Assembly: GCF_051960575.1 (NCBI RefSeq)
Contig: NZ_JBQCEE010000163.1
Span: 1 to 12,769, forward strand
DNA: 12,769 nt
Source: JBQCEE01 sp051960575
GTDB taxonomy: Bacteria; Actinomycetota; Actinomycetes; Mycobacteriales; Jatrophihabitantaceae
Direction: 5' to 3'
Part shown: one piece after another, positions 7,898 through 12,769 of the stretch
Layout of the letters: each line of letters starts with the position of its first letter
Numbering within the stretch: the stretch's first letter is position 1
Position numbers and translations under genes: made by a program
Notes under the pieces: generated by a model
Database searches by the model: none
What the model saw: only the letters and a program-made list of their open reading frames with translations
What the model was told of the DNA's origin: nothing

Positions 7898-7933
7898 TTC
7901 ACATCAGTCACACATGTCACACTGGTCACATGA
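7898..7933 (+). promoter_or_regulatory. Four 9-bp direct repeats (GTCACAnnn), MtrA-like
   Basis: Four consecutive nonamers share the core (G/T)TCACA: TTCACATCA, GTCACACAT, GTCACACTG and GTCACATGA. The last one contains the ATG start codon of the first L,D-transpeptidase gene. MtrA, the actinobacterial response regulator of cell-wall and division genes, is reported to bind direct repeats of a GTCACAgcg-like 9-mer in mycobacteria. The strict 9-bp period is tighter than the spacing I recall for some MtrA sites. Placed over the start codon, the array would act as a repressor site if it is functional. Confidence 0.45.
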
Positions 7934-8703
7934 TCGCCCGTTTCCTCGCCTCGTCGGCCGCTGCCGCGGCCGTCGTCGGCTGCTCGGTGCTCGCCGTCCA
8001 TCTTCACGACGCCCGGGAGAGCGGGCAGATCGTCAGCCCGGCGCAGCAGCAGGTGTCGTCCTCGGGCATCGCGGCGCGGGCGGGGGCCGCGACCGCGGCG
8101 GTCACCGGCACGCGCCTGCCCGTGCACCGGCGCACGTTCGACGCCACGCAGGTGATCACCGTCGTCGCGCGCTCGTCGAGCAGCACGACGGCCACGCTGC
8201 AGGCCTGGCGCAAGGCGCCCGGCGGCGGCTGGATCAAGCGCGGGCCGGCGATCCTCGCGCATGTCGGCGCGGCCGGCATCGGCGTCCCGAGCGAGTTCCG
8301 GTCGAACACGCCGGCCGGCACGTTCACGATCACCCAGACCTTCGGGTACCGCCCGAACCCGGGCATCAGGCTGCGCTGGTTCCGCAGCACGCCGGCCGAC
8401 TGGTGGATCAGCCAGGCCGGCCCGCTCTACAACACCCACCAGCGTTGCTCGTCCGGCTGCCACTTCAACCTCGGGTCGCCGAACGAGCACCTGTACTACG
8501 AGCGCCCGTACTACGCCTACGCCGCGGTGATCAACACGCCGTCGGGGGCGGGCGCGTACCCGCGCGGCTCGGCCTTCTTCCTGCACGTCACCGACGGCAC
8601 GCCGACCGCCGGCTGCGTCGCCATCCCGCAGGCGCCGCTGGTCGACCTGCTGAAGTGGCTGAACCCGGCGGCACACCCGCGCATCCTGCTGGGCGTCGCC
8701 TGA
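7930..8703 (+). CDS. Secreted L,D-transpeptidase (YkuD-like), paralogue 1
   Basis: L,D-transpeptidases form 3-3 cross-links in peptidoglycan, or attach other molecules to it, outside the membrane. This 257-residue protein begins with a short basic and hydrophobic signal (MIARFLASS, then Ala/Val-rich) ending near VVGC, so a lipid-anchored Cys18 is possible although the lipobox is not typical. The catalytic domain covers about residues 73-257 and carries DWWISQAGPLYN, QRCSSGC (a possible disulfide), PNEHLYY and the YkuD signature HVTDGTPTAGCV, with His219 and nucleophile Cys229. I chose ATG 7930 because it opens directly into the signal peptide. A GTG at 7891 is in frame but would add hydrophilic residues ahead of the signal. 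No clear Shine-Dalgarno sequence is visible, because the GTCACAnnn repeats occupy that space. A close paralogue follows after 24 bp and is probably cotranscribed. The exact substrate is unknown. Confidence 0.85.
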   Translation: MIARFLASSAAAAAVVGCSVLAVHLHDARESGQIVSPAQQQVSSSGIAARAGAATAAVTGTRLPVHRRTFDATQVITVVARSSSSTTATLQAWRKAPGGGWIKRGPAILAHVGAAGIGVPSEFRSNTPAGTFTITQTFGYRPNPGIRLRWFRSTPADWWISQAGPLYNTHQRCSSGCHFNLGSPNEHLYYERPYYAYAAVINTPSGAGAYPRGSAFFLHVTDGTPTAGCVAIPQAPLVDLLKWLNPAAHPRILLGVA

Positions 8704-8727
8704 TCGGTCGCATGACACCCTGAACAG

Positions 8728-9678
8728 GTGCGTGCCCGTCTCGTCCGAACCGTCGCGCTCGCCGCGCTGACCGTGTCGGGCGCCGCGGCGTGCACGACGA
8801 GCAGCAGCACCGCGGTGGGCCCGGCCCCTACGTCGTCGCAGGTCGCCGGGACGACGGCGTCCGCGTCGGCGAGCGTCCCGGCCCTGTCGGCGTCCGTGTC
8901 GGCGTCCGTGTCGGCGTCCCCGGCGGACCCACCTGTCCGGCACACCGCGAGCCGGCTGCCGCGCGCGCCGCGGACCGGCTCCACCTCGCCCGTGCGGACG
9001 CCGTCGCCGACGGCCAGCCCGACACCGTCAGCGCCGCCGAGGCGGCCGACACCGGCAGCGGCACACGGATCGGCCCTGCCGCTGCGGTACCCGACCGGCG
9101 ACGCCGGTCAGGTGATCACGGTCGTCGCAGCGGGGGAGCGGAGCACGACCGCGCTGCTGCAGCGCTGGACGCGAGTGGCCGGCGGCTGGCGCGCCGTCGG
9201 GCCACAGGTGCCGGCGGAGGTCGGCAGCGCCGGGCTCAGCGCGCACCCGAGCGAGTCGGTGTCGGCGACACCCGAAGGCAGCTTCACGCTCACGCAGGCG
9301 TTCGGCCGCGACCCCGACCCGGGCACCGCACTGCCCTACACGCAGACGACGCCGGACGACTGGTGGATCAGCGAATCGGGCCCGCTCTACAACACGTTCC
9401 AGCGGTGCGCGTCCGGCTGCCCGTTCACGCAGGGCGACCCCAACGAGCACCTCTACTTCACGACGCCGTTCTACGACGAGGCGGTCGTGATCGACTACAA
9501 CACCCGCAACAGCCCGACCGGCGTCCGGCAGGGTGCGGGCAGCGCGTTCTTCCTGCACGTGAGCGTCGGCGAGCCGACCGCCGGGTGCGTCGCGATCGCG
9601 CAGCCGGCGCTGCTCGAGGTCCTGCGGTGGCTGCGGCCGGCCGACCACCCCCGGATACTGATCGGTACCGGTCGGTGA
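8728..9678 (+). CDS. Secreted lipoprotein-type L,D-transpeptidase, paralogue 2
   Basis: This 316-residue protein is the tandem paralogue of the preceding gene and shares with it QVITVVA, DWW(I)S, GPLYNT, QRC-SGC, NEHLY, GSAFFLHV, PTAGCVAI and a C-terminal HPRI motif. The catalytic pair is His277 and Cys287 in HVSVGEPTAGCV. The signal peptide MRARLVRTVALAALTVSGAAAC gives a plausible lipobox with Cys22. Between the signal and the catalytic domain (about residues 23-112) lies a low-complexity Ser/Thr/Pro/Ala linker, absent from paralogue 1, that could span the cell wall. Part of it is encoded by 12-bp tandem repeats. The start is GTG 8728, with only weak Shine-Dalgarno complementarity, which fits translation coupled to the upstream gene. 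Probable role is peptidoglycan remodelling at the outer face of the membrane. The substrate is unknown. Confidence 0.87.
   Translation: MRARLVRTVALAALTVSGAAACTTSSSTAVGPAPTSSQVAGTTASASASVPALSASVSASVSASPADPPVRHTASRLPRAPRTGSTSPVRTPSPTASPTPSAPPRRPTPAAAHGSALPLRYPTGDAGQVITVVAAGERSTTALLQRWTRVAGGWRAVGPQVPAEVGSAGLSAHPSESVSATPEGSFTLTQAFGRDPDPGTALPYTQTTPDDWWISESGPLYNTFQRCASGCPFTQGDPNEHLYFTTPFYDEAVVIDYNTRNSPTGVRQGAGSAFFLHVSVGEPTAGCVAIAQPALLEVLRWLRPADHPRILIGTGR
8885..8920 (+). repeat. 12-bp tandem repeat, three units, in the linker of L,D-transpeptidase 2
   Basis: Three consecutive copies of TGTCGGCGTCCG occupy 8885-8896, 8897-8908 and 8909-8920. They are identical except for the last base of the third. 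They encode the SASV-type repeat of the extracellular linker. The 12-bp unit keeps the frame, so copy-number changes would only lengthen or shorten the linker. Confidence 0.85.
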
Positions 9679-9696
9679 GGGTCGCCGGGCGGGACG

Positions 9697-9703
9697 AGAG
9701 GAG
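9697..9703 (+). promoter_or_regulatory. Strong ribosome-binding site of the hydrolase gene
   Basis: AGAGGAG lies four bases before ATG 9708. It is the clearest Shine-Dalgarno sequence in the window and decides the start, although the open frame runs much further upstream in the wrong phase of the transpeptidase gene. Confidence 0.75.
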
Positions 9704-9707
9704 CCGG

Positions 9708-10535
9708 ATGCCGAGGGCGCAGCTGAACGGTCGGGGTCTGTACTACGAGCGCCGCGGCGACGGGCCGCCGTTGCTGTTGATCCAGGGCATGGCCGGCCAC
9801 CACCGCACCTGGGGCGAACCGTTCCTCACCGCACTGGCGCGCGACTTCGACGTCGTCGCCTACGACCACCGCGGCATCGGCGAGAGCGACGACGTGGCCG
9901 GCGACTTCACCATCGGCGACCTGGCCGACGACGCCGCGGCGCTGCTCGACGACCTCGGCTGGACGTCGGCCCACGTGCTGGGTGTCTCGCTCGGCGGCAT
10001 GGTGGCGCAGGAACTGGCGCTGCAGCACGCGTCCAGGGTGCGGACGCTCGTGCTCGGCTGCACCTATCCCGGTGGCGAGGGCGCGAGCCTGCGGGCGGCC
10101 GGGCCGATCCGCATGATGACCGCGATGAACACCCGTGACGTCGAGCAGGCGGTGCGGGCGGCCTACGTGTCGAACCTGTCCGCCGGCCACATCGCCGACG
10201 AACGGCATTACGCCGCGTTCCACGAGATGGCGCTGTCGGTCGCCGCGCCGGTGCCGGTGATCCTGCGGCAGGCCAAGGCCGCCTTCGCCCACGACGCCGG
10301 CGACCGGCTGGCCGGCATCGCCGTGCCCACGCTCGTCCTGCACGGCGACGAGGACGACATGATGGAGCACCTCAACGCCGAGGTCATCGCCGCCGCGGTG
10401 CCCGGCGCGCGGCTGGTCACCTTCGAGCACACCGGGCACATGTTCTGGTGGGAGCACCCCGAACGGGCGGCCGCGTTGATTCGCGAGCATTGCTGCGGAA
10501 CGCCGGAGTCGTCCGGTCGGTTCGTGCGGGGTTAG
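9708..10535 (+). CDS. Alpha/beta-fold hydrolase
   Basis: This is a 275-residue soluble protein of the alpha/beta hydrolase superfamily. Visible features in order are: the N-terminal strand and oxyanion region LLLIQGMAGHHRTWG (about 22-36); YDHRGIGESD, the family's DxRGxGxS turn (52-61); the nucleophile elbow GVSLGGM with Ser94; HGDEDDMM with Asp216 as the probable acid; and HTGHMFWWEHPE with His244 as the catalytic His. The triad is complete and the length is typical of 3-oxoadipate enol-lactonase-like and related esterases, but the substrate cannot be told from sequence. It lies 29 bp downstream of the second transpeptidase and may be in the same transcript, or be driven from its own promoter. 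The C-terminal tail after CCGTPESS is probably disordered. The TAG stop overlaps a DevR-like half palindrome belonging to the next promoter. Confidence 0.9.
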   Translation: MPRAQLNGRGLYYERRGDGPPLLLIQGMAGHHRTWGEPFLTALARDFDVVAYDHRGIGESDDVAGDFTIGDLADDAAALLDDLGWTSAHVLGVSLGGMVAQELALQHASRVRTLVLGCTYPGGEGASLRAAGPIRMMTAMNTRDVEQAVRAAYVSNLSAGHIADERHYAAFHEMALSVAAPVPVILRQAKAAFAHDAGDRLAGIAVPTLVLHGDEDDMMEHLNAEVIAAAVPGARLVTFEHTGHMFWWEHPERAAALIREHCCGTPESSGRFVRG

Positions 10536-10577
10536 GACCTTCGCCTCCGTCATCCGGCACGCGCGCGTCCCTACCAT
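10534..10577 (+). promoter_or_regulatory. Putative DevR/DosR-like box and -10 upstream of the signalling pair
   Basis: AGGACCTTCGCCTC (10534-10547) shares 11 of 14 bases, including GGACCTTCG, with the clean palindrome at 12460-12473. TACCAT at 10572-10577 could be a -10 hexamer. That would place the box about 43 bp upstream of transcription start, a position used by DosR-type activators. The right half of the palindrome is degraded, so this is a weaker site than the downstream pair. Confidence 0.35.
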
Positions 10578-10645
10578 CGAGTAGGCACGTCAAACAGTCG
10601 GCGTGTCGCGCGTCCCCTCGCGCGTGACGAGAAGATGGTGGCCCC

Positions 10646-11269
10646 ATGTGGTGGCAGGTCGGCGCGATCGCCAACGCGATCATCGCCACGGCGTACTTCG
10701 GGATCGTGTGGGCCATCGTGCGCCCGCTGATCCAGAGTGGTCAGTTGCGCAGCAACCCACTCGGCGCCGCGACCGCAGCCATCTTCTTCAGCTGCGCCGT
10801 CCACCACGGTGGCCACGTCGTGCACATGCTGCTGCCCGTCTTCGCCGACGGCCAGACCACGGGCCTCGCCTGGCGGCAGGCCTACGACTGGCCGACCGCG
10901 CTCTGGGACGTCGTCGGCGCCGCCGTCGGCGTCTACTACTGGACGCTGCGCCGCACCTACGGCTCGCTCATGCACGGGGCCCAGCTGTTCGAGGACATGC
11001 GCCAGCGCGAGCGGCAGGCCCTCGAACTGCACGACGCCGTGCTGCAGGGCATGGTCGTCGCGAAGATGGCCATGGACCTCGACGAGCCGGCGCAGGCCCG
11101 TGCTGCGCTGGAGACGTCCATCGAGAGCGCGAGCCGCATGATCAGCGAACTGCTCGGGCCGGCGAATCTCACCGAGGAGCAGCGCCTGCTGCGCAGCAAG
11201 GCCGCCACCCTGGGCGCGCCGTTGACCGCGACCGGGTCGGACGCAGGCAGCCGACTCGACGCCTCGTGA
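10646..11269 (+). CDS. Membrane sensor with ETR1-like transmembrane domain and HisKA_3 H-box, lacking an ATPase domain
   Basis: This 207-residue protein has three predicted membrane helices (about 7-29, 40-63 and 83-101), then a short linker and a HisKA_3-type dimerisation helix, RERQALELHDAVLQG, with His129, Asp130 and Gln134. A second amphipathic helix (about 150-165) follows and then the protein ends. There are no N, G1 or G2 boxes, so it cannot bind ATP by itself. It may act as a phosphotransfer or dimerisation partner, or as a sensor controlling its neighbour. Helix 1 contains AYFGI and helix 2 contains C50-x3-H54 with three further His (53, 57, 60). The Tyr17-to-Cys50 distance of 33 equals Tyr32-to-Cys65 in plant ETR1, where Cys65 and His69 bind the copper for ethylene. 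The key Asp25 position is Asn10 here. The start ATG has GGTGG four bases upstream. The stop overlaps the next start (GTGA). Membrane topology and H-box are firm; the ligand is unknown. Confidence 0.8.
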   Translation: MWWQVGAIANAIIATAYFGIVWAIVRPLIQSGQLRSNPLGAATAAIFFSCAVHHGGHVVHMLLPVFADGQTTGLAWRQAYDWPTALWDVVGAAVGVYYWTLRRTYGSLMHGAQLFEDMRQRERQALELHDAVLQGMVVAKMAMDLDEPAQARAALETSIESASRMISELLGPANLTEEQRLLRSKAATLGAPLTATGSDAGSRLDAS

Positions 11270-12453
11270 CCGTCGTGGTCGACCGGGACGCTCGGGTGGT
11301 CATCATCGACGACACACCCGACATGCGGATGGTGCTGTCGCTCATGCTCGGGCGCTACGAGGGTGTCGAGGTCGTGGGGGAGGCGGGCGACGGCCTGGCC
11401 GGGATCGATCTCGTCACCCGCACGAAGCCCGACGTCGTGCTGCTCGACCTCGCCATGCCGACGATGAGCGGCCTCGAGGCGCTGCCGCGCATCAAGGCGG
11501 CCGTGCCGACGTGCGAGGTCATCGTGCTGTCGGGGTTCGAGTCGCAGCGGATGGGGCTGCGCGCCCTGGACGCCGGTGCGGCGGCGTACGTGCAGAAGGG
11601 CGCGCCGGCCGACGAGGTCGTCGCCGCCGTCTCCGGCGTGCTCGGCCGCGACCTCGTGCGTCGTCCGCGGCCCGCGAAGAAGCCGCGCTCGGGCCCGCGC
11701 CCGGTGCAACTGCCGCCCGGCCTGGTCGAGACGACGGGGACGCGCGTCGACGCCCTCGCGGCGACCACGGTGGCGGGGGAGAACAGCGATCAGGCGCGCG
11801 CCGTCGCGCGGGTGGCGCACGAGCTGCGCAACCCGGCCCTCGCGCTGAACTTCCTGGCCGAGGAGTTGAGCGGCCTGCTGCGGGGCGACGAGCCGGGCCC
11901 GGCGGACGCCGTCGTGGAGGCCATCGCCCGCCAGGCGGCCATGATCGACCAGCTCACCAACGACCTGCTCACCTCGGCGCACGCGCGGCGCGGGTCGTTG
12001 CACGTGCGTCCGCGCCCGATCGACCTCGCCGCGAGCATCCAGGACGCCGTCCGCTCGGTGCCCGACGCCCGTGACCACGTCCTCGTCGAGTGCCCGCCGG
12101 GCGTCATGCTGGTCGCGGACAAGGTGCGCCTGCAGCAGCTGCTCATCAACCTGATCACCAACGCGTTCCGCTACGGCCGACCGCCGGTGGTCGTCGGTGC
12201 GGACGTCGACGCCTCCGAGATCCGGGTGTCGGTCGTCGACCACGGCGACGGCGTGCCCGAGTGGTTCCGCGACAAGCTCTTCGACGAGTACTCGCGCGCC
12301 GACAGCTACGGCGGTATCGGCACGGGCATCGGCCTGTACATCGTGCGGGCGATCGCCGAGGCGCACGGCGGGCGGGCGTGGTACGAGCCGCGGACACCGG
12401 GCACGGCGTTCGTCGTCTCGTTCCCGCGTCCCGCCGGTGACCCGCTGGCTTGA
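11266..12453 (+). CDS. Receiver-histidine kinase hybrid protein (REC-HisKA-HATPase), soluble
   Basis: This 395-residue protein starts at GTG 11266, overlapping the previous stop by four bases, so translation is probably coupled. Residues about 10-128 form a complete receiver domain: Asp15-Asp16, phosphoacceptor Asp61 in LLDLAMP, Ser89 and Lys111. A basic, Pro-rich linker (about 130-160) follows. Then comes a HisKA domain with the H-box RVAHELRNPALALNF (His185) and a full HATPase_c domain: N box LLINLITNAFRYG, G1 box DHGDGVP, F box WFRDKLFDEYSR and G2 box GIGTGIGLYIV. No membrane helix, PAS/GAF domain or DNA-binding domain is present. The receiver precedes the kinase, so it probably gates kinase activity as an input. 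Classical hybrids carry the receiver at the C-terminus. With the upstream membrane protein, which has an H-box but no ATPase, it could form a two-part signalling complex. The output regulator is not in the window. Confidence 0.9.
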   Translation: MTVVVDRDARVVIIDDTPDMRMVLSLMLGRYEGVEVVGEAGDGLAGIDLVTRTKPDVVLLDLAMPTMSGLEALPRIKAAVPTCEVIVLSGFESQRMGLRALDAGAAAYVQKGAPADEVVAAVSGVLGRDLVRRPRPAKKPRSGPRPVQLPPGLVETTGTRVDALAATTVAGENSDQARAVARVAHELRNPALALNFLAEELSGLLRGDEPGPADAVVEAIARQAAMIDQLTNDLLTSAHARRGSLHVRPRPIDLAASIQDAVRSVPDARDHVLVECPPGVMLVADKVRLQQLLINLITNAFRYGRPPVVVGADVDASEIRVSVVDHGDGVPEWFRDKLFDEYSRADSYGGIGTGIGLYIVRAIAEAHGGRAWYEPRTPGTAFVVSFPRPAGDPLA

Positions 12454-12456
12454 CGG

Positions 12457-12495
12457 TTCGGGACCTTCGTCCCAGTCTGCCGGTACTTCCGGACC
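12457..12495 (+). promoter_or_regulatory. Tandem DevR/DosR-like operator
   Basis: GGGACCTTCGTCCC (12460-12473) is a perfect inverted repeat with a four-base centre, preceded by TTC. It matches the mycobacterial DosR box, roughly TTSGGGACTWWAGTCCC, closely. A second, weaker copy, GGTACTTCCGGACC, lies at 12482-12495. Starts are 22 bp apart, about two helical turns, an arrangement seen at DosR-controlled promoters. The sites begin just after the kinase stop and precede a candidate -10 at 12521. No T-run follows, which argues against a simple terminator hairpin. Confidence 0.55.
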
Positions 12496-12520
12496 CATGA
12501 CGATCCGTCACCTGCATCAC

Positions 12521-12526
12521 TAGGGT
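12521..12526 (+). promoter_or_regulatory. Candidate -10 element of a downstream gene
   Basis: TAGGGT resembles an actinobacterial -10 hexamer and lies about 25 bp beyond the second DevR-like box. No good -35 hexamer is visible, consistent with activator dependence. The gene it would serve is cut off by the degraded contig end. Confidence 0.3.
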
Positions 12527-12529
12527 CGA

Positions 12530-12643
12530 ATGCGAAGGATGTCGCGTCGAGGGGAGCGCGGCATCACGCCGTCGATCCTGCGGGGGAATCTGGCGGCGAG
12601 ACGCTTGCCCAGCGAGTTCGGCGTGCGGCGAGTTTTCCCCGAC
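12530..12643 (+). other. Possible start of a truncated, unrecognised reading frame
   Basis: An open frame from ATG 12530 (or ATG 12539) reads MRRMSRRGERGITPSILRG and continues into VRRVFPDG before entering homopolymer sequence. It is rich in Arg, has no convincing ribosome-binding site at a useful distance, and resembles no family I know. It follows the DevR-like promoter region directly, which is the only support for a gene. It may be untranslated leader or a wrong frame. Confidence 0.15.
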
Positions 12644-12769
12644 GGGGGGGGGGGGGCCCCCGCCCCCCCCCCCCCGGCGGCCGTGGGGGGGAGCCCCGGG
12701 GGGGGGGGCCCCCCCCGGCGGCGGGCCCCCGGGCCCGGGGCCGCCCGGGCGGGCGGGTGGGCTCGCCGG
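12644..12769. other. Low-quality G/C homopolymer contig end
   Basis: From 12644 the sequence is almost only runs of G and C, up to 14 identical bases, with very few A or T. This is not credible coding or regulatory sequence even for a G+C-rich genome and is best read as a sequencing or assembly artefact. Any long open frame through it is meaningless. Confidence 0.8.

Noticed and set aside
12497..12523. Eight-codon open frame MTIRHLHH in the last intergenic region
   Set aside because: It has no ribosome-binding site, overlaps the candidate -10 element and would arise easily by chance.
1..12769. tRNA, rRNA, CRISPR array, insertion sequence or attachment site
   Set aside because: I saw no cloverleaf-like sequence, no spaced long repeats, no transposase or integrase motif, and no terminal inverted repeats in the dependable part of the window.

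Overview
The window is G+C-rich, with codons that usually end in G or C. It looks like a chromosomal contig from an actinobacterium (Actinomycetota). The evidence is a GlnD with two ACT domains, an actinobacterial-style ferredoxin/NADPH-type GltB, two secreted L,D-transpeptidases with lipoprotein-like signal peptides, and operator-like sites resembling GlnR, MtrA and DevR/DosR boxes, all regulators typical of this phylum. I cannot name a genus. Both ends are unreliable: bases 1 to about 106 are AT-rich and then homopolymeric, and bases from about 12644 are almost pure G and C runs. The dependable sequence is therefore about 107-12643.

Nitrogen block (107-7870). A glnD missing its 5' end is followed by a convergent Uma2-family gene whose stop codon overlaps the glnD stop. 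A divergent intergenic region of about 280 bp follows. It holds two GlnR-box-like sites, three copies of TGTGGAC (one a full DnaA-box-like nonamer) and a plausible promoter for gltB. The gltB gene encodes the complete large subunit of glutamate synthase with every expected landmark. No gltD follows it. Instead a long nested hairpin starts at the base after its stop codon.

Cell-envelope block (7898-10535). Two tandem paralogous L,D-transpeptidase genes lie 24 bp apart. The first is preceded by four 9-bp direct repeats of the type GTCACAnnn, reminiscent of MtrA sites. The second has a long Ser/Thr/Pro/Ala-rich linker partly built from 12-bp tandem repeats. An alpha/beta hydrolase gene with a strong ribosome-binding site follows 29 bp later.

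Signalling block (10534-12643). A small membrane protein has three predicted transmembrane helices and a HisKA_3-type H-box, but no ATP-binding domain. Its reading frame overlaps by GTGA with a soluble protein that carries a receiver domain fused to a complete histidine kinase core. The pair looks like a split or rearranged phosphorelay. The membrane domain shares residues and spacing with the copper/ethylene-binding domain of ETR1-type receptors (AYF in helix 1, C-x3-H in helix 2). The pair is flanked by DevR/DosR-like palindromes: one weak site upstream and a tandem pair downstream, in front of a gene lost at the contig end. This block is the most interesting part of the window.
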